Assembly (NCBI GenBank): GCA_003604995.1 | Contig: QZJD01000042.1 | Location: 1 to 38,796, forward strand | Origin: Desulfobulbus sp. | Lineage (GTDB): Bacteria > Desulfobacterota > Desulfobulbia > Desulfobulbales > Desulfobulbaceae | Direction of reading: 5' to 3' | DNA length: 38,796 nucleotides | Shown here: positions 1 through 8,752 of the stretch, piece after piece | Layout of the letters: every line of letters starts with the position of its first letter | Numbering within the stretch: the first letter of the stretch is position 1 | Notes under the pieces: generated by a model | Told to the model about the DNA's origin: nothing | The model's database searches: none | The model's input: only the letters and a program-made list of their open reading frames with translations | Made by a program: the position numbers and the translations under genes

Positions 1-187
1 GAAGCGTAGCAGCGCTACGGTGAGGACGATTTCACAAGGAAGACGCCGTCCAGGAGATTTTTAGCCGATCGGAGCAGGTGGTCATTTTGAAAGAGGCTCA
101 GGATATAACTGATTTTTCAGTTGCCGCATTCCGCATCGTGCGCCGCCGCACCGCTGAACCCAAAAAGAGAGACAGGGCGGAAGCCCC

Positions 188-2920
188 ATGAACGACAAGC
201 CGACCTACGAAGAGCTGGAAGAACGCGTCAAAGAGTTGGAGCGGCAACTTGCCCGCCATCATGGCGAGCCGGAGAGCGCTCGTCGCACTGAACAGTATCT
301 GCGGGCGATTCTCGACAACACCAATCTGCCCATTTATCTGAAGGACGCCCAATACCGCTATCTCCTCATCAACCACCAATTTGCCCGACTCGCCGGAGTA
401 CGGAACGAGCAGATCCGGGGCCTGGATGATTTCGCGGTTTTTCCGGAGCCGGTCGCGCGGCTGTTCCGGACGCAGGATGAGGAAGTACGCCGGCGGAACA
501 CGCTGGTCCAGTTCAGGGAAACAATCCCCCTGGCCGACGGTGAGCATGTTTTTCTCACCGCTAAATTCCCCCTGCATGACGAACACGGCAGGCTGTACGC
601 CATCGGCGGGGTCTGCACGGATATCACCGCCCTCCACCATGCTGAAAGTTCCTTGCGCGAGAGCGAACACCGCTACCGCTCCTTCATCGAAAATTTCCAC
701 GGCATAGCCTACCGGGGGGATATCCGAACCTTTACCCCGGTATTATTCGAGGGGGCGGTGGAGGAGATCACCGGTTACCTCCCGGGGGATTTCCTGGCCG
801 GCAGGCCGCGCTGGGATCAGGTCGTCCACCCGGAGGATCTGCACCTGCTGCTGGAGGACAGGGATAAGCGGTATATGCCCGGCTATATCATCCACCGTGA
901 GTACCGGATCATTCGCAAGGACGGCGGGGAGCGCTGGATATTCCAACGGGGCAGGATCCTGGGCGACGAGCAGGGCCGGCCGCTCTGGGCGGAAGGCTCT
1001 CTGTTCGACATCACCGGCCGCAAGATCATGGAACAGGCCCTGCGGGAGAGCGAGGAAAAATACCGGACCCTGGTGGAAACCGCCTCCCTGGGCATCCAGA
1101 TCAGTGACCGGGAGGGCCGGATCATCCTGGGCAATCCTGCCCACCACCGTATCCACGAGGTGACCGAGGGCGAACTGGTCGGCAGGTACGTCTGGGATTT
1201 CATTGAAGACCCGGCGGAAAAGAACAATCTACGGAAATACTATCAACAGATCATCACCGAGCAACCACGGCCCGAGTCCTTCTTCACCACCAACAGAACC
1301 GCCACCGGCCGTGAGATCCAGGTTCAGGTCGACTGGAACTACATGCGTGATGCAGCGGGCCGGATCACCGCCCTCTGTTCGATCATCACCGACATCACCG
1401 CCCGGATCAAGGCCTCGCAGGCCCTCCGGCAAAGTGAACACAAGCTGAAAAGCATCATCGATTCCTGCCCGGAGGGCATCCTTCTCTATACCCTGGAACC
1501 GGACAACCGCCTGGTGTTCACCGGCGCCAACCCGGCCGCCGACTCACTTCTCCGGATTGACTGTGCCCGCTTTGTCGGCCAAACCATCGAGGAGGCCTTC
1601 CCGGCCCTCAGGGATACGGAAGTTCCGGAGCGCTACCGGGAGATCTGTCGGACCGGCGGTTCGTGGCAGACAGAGCAGATCACCTATGCCGATGATCGGG
1701 TTGAGGGGTCGTTCAGCGTCCACGCCTTTCAGACCGGACCTAGCCGGATGGCCGTCTTTTTCCAGGACGTGACCCTCAAACGACGGATGGAGCAGGAACT
1801 GCAGAAGATCCAGAAGCTGGAATCCGTCGGCATCCTGGCCGGCGGCATCGCCCATGACTTCAACAACCTGCTCACCGCCATCCTCGGCAATATCTCCATG
1901 GCCAAGCTCTTTGCCCGGACCGACCAGCACAAGGTGCTGGACCGCCTCTGCGATGCGGAAAACGCTTCGCTGCGGGCCAGGGACTTGACCCAGCAGCTGC
2001 TCACCTTTGCCAAGGGCGGCGCGCCGGTGAAAAGCGCGGCGGATCTCGGGGAGATCATCCGCGACTCGACCTCCTTCATGCTGAGCGGTTCCAATGTCCG
2101 CTGCGAAATACAGCTGCCCCATGACCTCTGGCCGGTGGAGATCGATGTCGGCCAGATCAGCCAAGTCATCCAGAATGTGGTCAAAAACGGCGATCAGGCC
2201 ATGCCGGAGGGGGGGACCATCACCATCCTGGCCGCGAACAAGACCGTGGATGAGCGCTGTGGGCTGCCCCTGCGGCCAGGAAACTATGTCCATCTCTCCG
2301 TTATCGACCAAGGCGTGGGGATCCCGAAAAAACACCTGGGCCGCATCTTTGACCCCTACTTTTCCACCAAACAGGAGGGCAGCGGCCTGGGACTTGCCGC
2401 CTGCCACTCCATCATCAAGAACCATGACGGACTGATCTTTGCCGAATCCGAATATGGCTGCGGCGCCGCCTTCCACATCTATCTGCCCGCCGCCGCCGAG
2501 CAACCCGTACCCAAGGCGGAGCCGAGAAAACGATCCTTGCGCAGCGGAGAACACATCCTGATCATGGACGATGACGACGATGTCCTGCTGGTGGCGGAGA
2601 ACATGCTGAACCTCATGGGGTTCCATACCGCCACCGCCCGTGACGGTGCCGAGGCCATAGCCCTGTTTAAACATGCCATGGAATCGGGCCATCCCTTTGA
2701 CGGTGTACTCCTCGATCTGACCATCCCCGGCGGGATGGGCGGCAGAGAAACCGTGCAACAGCTTGCCCGGCTTGATCCGGGGGTCAGGGCCGTCGTTTCC
2801 AGCGGTTATGCCAATGACCCGATCATGGCCGATTATGCCGCGCACGGCTTCAAAGGTGTGGTCTGCAAGCCCTATGACATGGAACTTCTCGGCCAGGTGT
2901 TTCGCGACCTTTTCGACTGA
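188..2920 (+). CDS. Soluble hybrid sensor histidine kinase (multi-PAS, HisKA, HATPase, receiver)
   Basis: This 910-residue protein probably senses a signal in the cytoplasm and autophosphorylates. No signal peptide or membrane segment is visible. The order is a short N-terminal coiled coil (about residues 6-25), four PAS-like segments (roughly 35-150, 160-282, 285-405, 410-535), a HisKA box with phospho-acceptor His556 in GGIAHDFNN, an ATP-binding domain with the G2 motif GSGLGLA, and a C-terminal receiver domain whose acceptor should be Asp843 in LLDLTIPGG. The N-box reads NVVKNGDQAM, with Gly where Ala is usual. The catalytic half closely resembles the membrane kinase encoded at 8749-11091, so the two are probably paralogues. 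No response regulator with an output domain is adjacent; the phosphorelay partner is unknown. The signal and target cannot be inferred from the sequence. Confidence 0.93.
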   Translation: MNDKPTYEELEERVKELERQLARHHGEPESARRTEQYLRAILDNTNLPIYLKDAQYRYLLINHQFARLAGVRNEQIRGLDDFAVFPEPVARLFRTQDEEVRRRNTLVQFRETIPLADGEHVFLTAKFPLHDEHGRLYAIGGVCTDITALHHAESSLRESEHRYRSFIENFHGIAYRGDIRTFTPVLFEGAVEEITGYLPGDFLAGRPRWDQVVHPEDLHLLLEDRDKRYMPGYIIHREYRIIRKDGGERWIFQRGRILGDEQGRPLWAEGSLFDITGRKIMEQALRESEEKYRTLVETASLGIQISDREGRIILGNPAHHRIHEVTEGELVGRYVWDFIEDPAEKNNLRKYYQQIITEQPRPESFFTTNRTATGREIQVQVDWNYMRDAAGRITALCSIITDITARIKASQALRQSEHKLKSIIDSCPEGILLYTLEPDNRLVFTGANPAADSLLRIDCARFVGQTIEEAFPALRDTEVPERYREICRTGGSWQTEQITYADDRVEGSFSVHAFQTGPSRMAVFFQDVTLKRRMEQELQKIQKLESVGILAGGIAHDFNNLLTAILGNISMAKLFARTDQHKVLDRLCDAENASLRARDLTQQLLTFAKGGAPVKSAADLGEIIRDSTSFMLSGSNVRCEIQLPHDLWPVEIDVGQISQVIQNVVKNGDQAMPEGGTITILAANKTVDERCGLPLRPGNYVHLSVIDQGVGIPKKHLGRIFDPYFSTKQEGSGLGLAACHSIIKNHDGLIFAESEYGCGAAFHIYLPAAAEQPVPKAEPRKRSLRSGEHILIMDDDDDVLLVAENMLNLMGFHTATARDGAEAIALFKHAMESGHPFDGVLLDLTIPGGMGGRETVQQLARLDPGVRAVVSSGYANDPIMADYAAHGFKGVVCKPYDMELLGQVFRDLFD

Positions 2921-2937
2921 TGCGGGAACCAGCGCAG

Positions 2938-2955
2938 GGCATGATCCGTCATGCC
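2938..2955 (+). other. Hairpin after the hybrid kinase gene
   Basis: A perfect 7-bp inverted repeat (GGCATGA, loop TCCG, TCATGCC) lies 18 bases after the stop codon of the kinase. There is no T-run after it, so it is not a standard intrinsic terminator; it may stabilise the 3' end of the transcript. Confidence 0.35.
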
Positions 2956-2981
2956 GGTCCGCTGAATTTCCGTAATCCTCC

Positions 2982-3007
2982 TTGACGGATGGAGACGCAG
3001 GTATAAT
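2982..3007 (+). promoter_or_regulatory. Possible sigma70 promoter for htrA
   Basis: TTGACG (2982-2987) is followed by TATAAT (3002-3007), but the spacer is only 14 bases. Shifted -10 choices within TATAATTATA give spacers nearer to 17. The element lies about 100 bases upstream of the protease start, so a promoter here is plausible but not proven. Confidence 0.4.
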
Positions 3008-3107
3008 TATACCTTCTATATTTTCCACTGTTTGCCTGTAGTCGACCAGAGTCGCCGTCCCGGCAACGGGCGGTGGAAATTGTGAATTTCATCCGGAGAG
3101 TATTCCT

Positions 3108-4565
3108 ATGTTCAAACATACCAAATCAGTAACCACCCTGCCGCTGCTTGCGGGGTTGCTTTTCTTCCTGCTCCTTGCCCTGGCCGCCTCCCCGCCGCTG
3201 CACGCCGCCGAGGACGAAAACATCGCCCTGCTCGACCGCTCGGCCAAGGCCTTCGCCTCGGTGGTCAAGCAGGCCGCGCCGGCGGTGGTCCACGTCCGCG
3301 TGGAAAAATCGGTCAAGGGGAGTGGTCACGAGTTCGACCTGTTCAACGATCCCTTTTTCGAACGGTTCTTCGGGCCGCAGTTCAAACATCCCCGCCAGGA
3401 CGAACAGCGCGAATTCAAGCAGCGCGGTGCCGGTTCCGGCTTCATCATCTCCAAGGACGGCCTGATCCTGACCAATAACCACGTGGTCGGCGAGGCCGAC
3501 ACCATTACCGTACGGTTGGCCGATGAGCGGGAGTTCAAGGCCAAGGTCATCGGCACCGATCCCCAGTCCGACGTGGCGCTCATCAAGATCGAGGCCGACC
3601 ACCTGCCGGTACTCCCCCTGGGCGACTCGGATCGGCTGGAGGTGGGCGAATGGGTGATCGCCATCGGCAGCCCCTTTGAGCTGAACCAGACGGTCACCGT
3701 CGGGGTGGTCAGCGCCAAGGGCCGCAACCGCATCGGCATCAACGACTACGAAAACTTCATTCAGACCGACGCGGCGATCAACCCGGGCAACTCCGGCGGG
3801 CCGCTTCTGAACATCCACGGTGAAGCGGTCGGCATGAACACCGCGATCTTTTCCCGGAGCGGCGGCTACATGGGCATCGGTTTCGCCATTCCCATCAACA
3901 TGACCAAGGCCATTCAGGAGCAGCTGCTCAAGCAGGGCAAGGTGACCCGCGGCTGGCTGGGCGTCGTGATCCAGGATGTGGATGAGGAGCTGGCCAAATC
4001 CTTTGGTTTGGACAAAGCGAAGGGAGCCCTGATCAGCGAGGTCGCCGAAAAGTCGCCGGCCGCCGAGAGCGGCCTGCAAAAAGGCGACGTGATCATCGAA
4101 CTGAACGGCATCGAGGTCACCGACGTCTCGACCCTGCGCAACAATGTGGCCCTCATCGCCCCGGGCAGCAAGGTCGATGCGGTGGTCATCCGGGACGGCA
4201 AGAAGAAAACGATCAGGATCACCATCGGTGAGCAGCCGGCCGAAATGGCCAAGGCCGGCGTCAACGGCGATGAATCACTCCAGAGCATGGGCCTGACCCT
4301 GCAGGATCTGACAGAGGAGCTGGCCGGCCAGTTCGGCTACCGCCCTGATCAGGGGGTGCTGATCGCCGAGGTCGAGGAGGGCAGCCCGGCGGCCCTGGCC
4401 GGCCTCAAGCCGGGGCAGCTCATCGAGGAGGTCAACCGGCATCGGGTCCGCAACATCAAGGACCTGCGCAAGGCCCTGGAAGGGGTCAAGCCGGAGGCCA
4501 AGGTGCTGCTGCTGGTCCGGGCCGGGGAATACAGCCAGTACATTGTGCTCGCCCCTGCCAAATAA
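3108..4565 (+). CDS. htrA: Periplasmic serine protease of the Do/HtrA (DegP) family
   Basis: A 485-residue trypsin-like protease that degrades or refolds damaged proteins in the periplasm. An N-terminal signal peptide is clear: basic start, long hydrophobic run, and an AxA-type cleavage region near residues 32-35. The catalytic triad is visible as His125 (TNNHVVG), Asp155 (QSDVALI) and Ser229 (NPGNSGGPL). Two PDZ domains follow, about residues 270-370 and 385-480, which is the normal Do-family layout and length. A strong terminator follows the gene, so it appears to be a single-gene transcript. Family assignment is secure; whether it is the DegP-, DegQ- or DegS-like member cannot be decided, although two PDZ domains argue against DegS. 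Confidence 0.95.
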   Translation: MFKHTKSVTTLPLLAGLLFFLLLALAASPPLHAAEDENIALLDRSAKAFASVVKQAAPAVVHVRVEKSVKGSGHEFDLFNDPFFERFFGPQFKHPRQDEQREFKQRGAGSGFIISKDGLILTNNHVVGEADTITVRLADEREFKAKVIGTDPQSDVALIKIEADHLPVLPLGDSDRLEVGEWVIAIGSPFELNQTVTVGVVSAKGRNRIGINDYENFIQTDAAINPGNSGGPLLNIHGEAVGMNTAIFSRSGGYMGIGFAIPINMTKAIQEQLLKQGKVTRGWLGVVIQDVDEELAKSFGLDKAKGALISEVAEKSPAAESGLQKGDVIIELNGIEVTDVSTLRNNVALIAPGSKVDAVVIRDGKKKTIRITIGEQPAEMAKAGVNGDESLQSMGLTLQDLTEELAGQFGYRPDQGVLIAEVEEGSPAALAGLKPGQLIEEVNRHRVRNIKDLRKALEGVKPEAKVLLLVRAGEYSQYIVLAPAK

Positions 4566-4585
4566 TCTTATCCGAGCCCACGGAC

Positions 4586-4619
4586 GACGGCACCGGCCCT
4601 GCCGGTGCCGTCCCATTTT
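4586..4619 (+). terminator. Rho-independent terminator after htrA
   Basis: An 11-bp perfect stem (GACGGCACCGG at 4586-4596 and CCGGTGCCGTC at 4602-4612) with a 5-base loop is followed by CCATTTT. It ends immediately before the start codon of the next gene. Confidence 0.85.
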
Positions 4620-4621
4620 GT

Positions 4622-4984
4622 ATGATCAACAACCTCAACGATCTTACCCTTGCCCTGCGGCGCTTCGCTGCCGACCGGGACTGGGATCAGTTTCACTCGC
4701 CCAAGAACCTGGTCATGGCCCTCAGCGTCGAAGTGGCTGAACTGGTGGAACATTTTCAATGGCTGACCCAGGAACAGAGCAGGACGCTGCCTTTGGAAAA
4801 ACTCCCCGGTGTGCGGGAAGAGGTAGCGGACGTGCTGATCTATCTGGTCCGCCTGGCCGACAAGCTGGATATCGACCTGCTGGCTGCGGCCGAGGAAAAA
4901 CTGGCGCGCAATGCGGAAAAATACCCGGCGGCCGTTGCCAGAGGCAGGGCCGGCCGGCCTGATTCCTCCGGAGCACCTTCTTGA
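4622..4984 (+). CDS. MazG-like nucleotide pyrophosphohydrolase
   Basis: A 120-residue all-alpha NTP pyrophosphohydrolase of the MazG/dCTPase-like superfamily, expected to hydrolyse (possibly non-canonical) nucleoside triphosphates to monophosphate and pyrophosphate. The N-terminal segment DWDQFHSPKNL and the metal-binding acidic motifs EVAELVEHFQW and EEVADVLIYL are typical; the second sits about 30 residues after the first. The ATG at 4622 gives the full-length family N-terminus, but it lies 9 bases after the stem of the htrA terminator and has no visible Shine-Dalgarno sequence. Its stop codon overlaps the start of the phosphotransferase gene, so the two are probably coupled. The true substrate is unknown. 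Confidence 0.88.
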   Translation: MINNLNDLTLALRRFAADRDWDQFHSPKNLVMALSVEVAELVEHFQWLTQEQSRTLPLEKLPGVREEVADVLIYLVRLADKLDIDLLAAAEEKLARNAEKYPAAVARGRAGRPDSSGAPS

Positions 4985-6063
4985 TCCCAGCCCGCCACGC
5001 CGCCCTTTTTTTTGTGGCTCTGGAGGATATTGCCGGCATCGCCCCGTTCGGCGGCGGCCATGTCAATGACACCTTTCTCCTCACCCTGACCACGGGTGAA
5101 GAACGGATCCTGCAACGGATCAATCCCGAGGTGTTTCCCGACCCGGCCCTGGTCATGCGGAACCTGCGCCTGGTGACCGAACACCTGCGCACCGGGAACT
5201 CCGCCCGGGCGGACGACGCCCCCCCCTGGCAGCCCCTCGCCCTCTACGAGGGCGCCGGCGGCGATACCTATCTCGCCGAAGACGGCGCAGCCTGGCGCCT
5301 GCTGAACAGAATCAGGGGCGGCCACCCCCGCCAGGCTATCGGCACGGCACAACAGGCCAGGGAACTGGGCCGGGCTCTGGGCTACTTCCACCGCACCCTT
5401 GCCTCCCTCGATTCGGCTCTGCTCGCAGACACCCTGCCCGGCTTCCACGTCACCCCCCGCTACCTGGCCCGCTATGACCAGGTTCAGACCCGCACCGAAG
5501 ACAGAGCGGGGCAGGAGAGCCTGTTCTGCCGGCAGTTCATCGAGCAGCGACGGGCAACGGCAAGTCTGCTCGAAATGAGACGAGGAGAGCTGACCAGCAG
5601 GATCATCCACGGCGATCCCAAGGTGGCCAATTTCCTGTTCGACGACGAGGGAGAGCGGGTCATCAGCCTCATCGACCTGGATACGGTGAAGCCTGGACTT
5701 CTGCTGCATGACCTGGGCGACGCCCTTCGCTCCTGCTGCAACCCGACCGGCGAGACGCCAGCGGACCCTGAGCGGGTCTTCTTTGCCCCGGACCTGTTCG
5801 CCGCCTGGCTGGCTGGCTACAGAAGCGAGGCCCGCGCCCTGCTCTCCGGCGAGGATCTGCGCCTGCTAATCGAGGCGGTGGCCCTCATCGCTTTTGAGCT
5901 GGGCCTGCGCTTCTATACGGATCATCTGGAGGGCAACCGCTACTTCAAGGTGACCGAGCCGGGCCAGAATCTGCGCCGGGCCCTGACCCAGTTTCAGCTG
6001 ACCCGATCAATCGAGCACCAGCGCGACAAGCTGACCGCGATCGCGGCAACCGTCGCCGGATGA
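4981..6063 (+). CDS. Phosphotransferase of the aminoglycoside phosphotransferase / homoserine kinase-like fold
   Basis: A 360-residue small-molecule kinase of the APH superfamily. The nucleotide loop is GGGHVNDTF near residue 25, the catalytic Brenner motif is IHGDPKVANF near residue 210, and the following metal-binding aspartate is in SLIDLDTVKPG. Similar proteins are often annotated as N-acetylhexosamine kinase-like or simply phosphotransferase, and the substrate cannot be named here. TTG at 4981 is chosen as the start because GGAG lies 8 bases upstream and because the first in-frame ATG would cut into the GGGHVNDT loop. The start and the preceding stop share TTGA, which implies translational coupling with the MazG-like gene. 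Confidence 0.82.
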   Translation: MIPARHAALFFVALEDIAGIAPFGGGHVNDTFLLTLTTGEERILQRINPEVFPDPALVMRNLRLVTEHLRTGNSARADDAPPWQPLALYEGAGGDTYLAEDGAAWRLLNRIRGGHPRQAIGTAQQARELGRALGYFHRTLASLDSALLADTLPGFHVTPRYLARYDQVQTRTEDRAGQESLFCRQFIEQRRATASLLEMRRGELTSRIIHGDPKVANFLFDDEGERVISLIDLDTVKPGLLLHDLGDALRSCCNPTGETPADPERVFFAPDLFAAWLAGYRSEARALLSGEDLRLLIEAVALIAFELGLRFYTDHLEGNRYFKVTEPGQNLRRALTQFQLTRSIEHQRDKLTAIAATVAG

Positions 6064-6068
6064 GATGA

Positions 6069-7235
<1,167 letters not shown>

Positions 7236-7263
7236 CTGATCTGACTACCACGGAGGATATTCC

Positions 7264-7611
7264 ATGACTGGCATCGCCTTTGCCCAGAGCGGCGCGACCC
7301 CCCCGGCAGGCGCCGGGCTGGCCTCGTTCATTCCGCTCATCCTGATCTTTGTCGTATTTTATTTTCTGCTCATCCGGCCCCAGCAGAAAAAGGCCAAGGA
7401 GCACCAGGCCTTCCTGAGCAGCCTGAAAAAGGGGGACGAGGTGGTGACCAGCGCCGGAATTTACGGGAGGATCACCGGGCTGACCGACACCATCGCCACC
7501 CTGGAGATCGCAGACGGCGTTCGCGTCAAGCTCAGCCGGGGCAGCATCCTGTCCTCTGCCTCGGACGCCAAGCAGCAGAGCGAAGCTCCGGTGAAGCCCT
7601 CGGGAGGTTGA
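7264..7611 (+). CDS. yajC: Sec translocon accessory subunit YajC
   Basis: A 115-residue single-pass inner-membrane protein that associates with SecDF. One strong hydrophobic segment (about residues 19-38) is followed by the family signature LLIRPQQKKAKEHQAFLSSL and the cytoplasmic domain KKGDEVVTSAGIYGRI. GGAGG precedes the ATG by a good distance. The gene is co-directional with tgt and is closed by a terminator at 7663-7700, so secDF are not part of this operon in the window. Confidence 0.95.
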   Translation: MTGIAFAQSGATPPAGAGLASFIPLILIFVVFYFLLIRPQQKKAKEHQAFLSSLKKGDEVVTSAGIYGRITGLTDTIATLEIADGVRVKLSRGSILSSASDAKQQSEAPVKPSGG

Positions 7612-7662
7612 AGCCTCAAGGGGTGCTGACATCTCCTTCATCGGGCATGAAGGCAATCTTTG

Positions 7663-7700
7663 GGCCGTGCGCTGCCTGGCAGCTTCACGGCCTTTTTTTT
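7663..7700 (+). terminator. Rho-independent terminator after tgt-yajC
   Basis: GGCCGTG (7663-7669) pairs with CACGGCC (7686-7692), with an inner GCTG/CAGC stem, and is followed by eight T residues (7693-7700). Confidence 0.9.
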
Positions 7701-7840
7701 ATGTGTCGCCTCCAGGTCAATGCGGGGATGAAGCGCAATGCCCATCGACCCCGATGAAAGCACCGGCCGGATCATTTCATTGGCGAAATCCGGTTCAGGT
7801 ACGGAGAGCAAAGGGCTCGAAGACACCCACGGCTGAACCT

Positions 7841-8752
7841 ATGAAACAATCTCCCCCCCCCAACGCCCTCCTCCTGCAACGGGCAACGTATGCTTCGGTG
7901 CTTGTGGCCCTGTTGCTGATCTGCGGCAAGCTGATCGCCTGGCTGCTCACCGGTTCCCTCACCGTCCTGGCCTCCCTGGTGGATTCGCTGATGGACGCCG
8001 CCGCTTCCTTCATCAATCTGCTCGCGGTGCGCTGGTCCCTGAACCCGGCGGATGAAGAACACCGGTTCGGGCACGGCAAGGCCGAGTTTCTTGCCGGCCT
8101 GGCCCAGGCCTCCTTCATCGCCGGCTCCGCCTTCTTTCTGATGGTGCAGGCAATCGACCGGCTGCGCAATCCGACCCCGGTCAGCCAGGTAACGGTCGGC
8201 CTGGGCATCATGATTCTGGCCATTGTAGCCACCATCGGCCTGCTCCTCTATCAGAAACATGTGATCCGCAAGACGGGCTCCATGGCCATCCGCGGCGATG
8301 CGCTCCACTACGCCACCGATGTATTGACCAACCTGGGGACCATTGCCGCCCTGCTCCTGGCCCACTACGGGTGGCCGGGCCTGGATCCGGTCTTTGCCAT
8401 CGTCCTCGCCGGCTATATTCTCTACAGCGCAGGAAAAATCGGGTATGAGGCAGGACAAATGCTCATGGATCGGGAAGTCGCGCCGGAGATCCGCGAAGAA
8501 ATCATCCGCATCGCCAGGACCCCCCCGCAGGTGAAAGGCGTTCATGACGTTCGCACCAGGCAGTCCGGCCAGACCATGATGATCCAGCTGCATCTGGAGC
8601 TGGAGGATCAACTCCCCCTGGTCCGGGCACACGGAATCGCCCGGGCGGTGGAAAAGGAAATTCTCCGCTCCTGGCCGGGCGCGGATGTGATCATCCATCA
8701 GGACCCGGCTGAACTTGCCCGGAAAACGGAACGCAGCGAAGGGGGGCTCTAA
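7841..8752 (+). CDS. Cation diffusion facilitator (FieF/CDF-type metal exporter)
   Basis: A 303-residue inner-membrane proton-coupled divalent metal exporter. About six hydrophobic segments are visible between residues 15 and 205, followed by a cytoplasmic dimerisation domain. The metal-site motifs are SLVDSLMDAAASF in the second segment, HRFGHGKAE in the following loop, and DALHYATDVLTN in the fifth. The DxxxD and HxxxD pattern fits FieF-like Zn/Fe transporters; the metal itself is inference. The reading frame is open further upstream to 7667, but that would start inside the yajC terminator, so ATG 7841 is preferred even though its Shine-Dalgarno sequence is weak. Its stop codon overlaps the stop codon of the convergent kinase gene. 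Confidence 0.9.
   Translation: MKQSPPPNALLLQRATYASVLVALLLICGKLIAWLLTGSLTVLASLVDSLMDAAASFINLLAVRWSLNPADEEHRFGHGKAEFLAGLAQASFIAGSAFFLMVQAIDRLRNPTPVSQVTVGLGIMILAIVATIGLLLYQKHVIRKTGSMAIRGDALHYATDVLTNLGTIAALLLAHYGWPGLDPVFAIVLAGYILYSAGKIGYEAGQMLMDREVAPEIREEIIRIARTPPQVKGVHDVRTRQSGQTMMIQLHLELEDQLPLVRAHGIARAVEKEILRSWPGADVIIHQDPAELARKTERSEGGL

Noticed and set aside
1-187. End of an upstream gene or a repeat at the window edge
   Set aside because: There is a small CGTAGC/GCTACG inverted repeat at 5-19 and short open frames, but none has a recognisable content; the start of the kinase at 188 has a GGCGGA site.
1544-3028. Long open frame of 494 codons on the minus strand under the first kinase gene
   Set aside because: It lies opposite a fully recognisable kinase/receiver gene, shows no domain, and is the mirror of GC-rich codon bias.
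7667-7840. Longer N-terminus for the CDF exporter
   Set aside because: The extended frame begins inside the yajC terminator, and CDF proteins start close to the first membrane helix.
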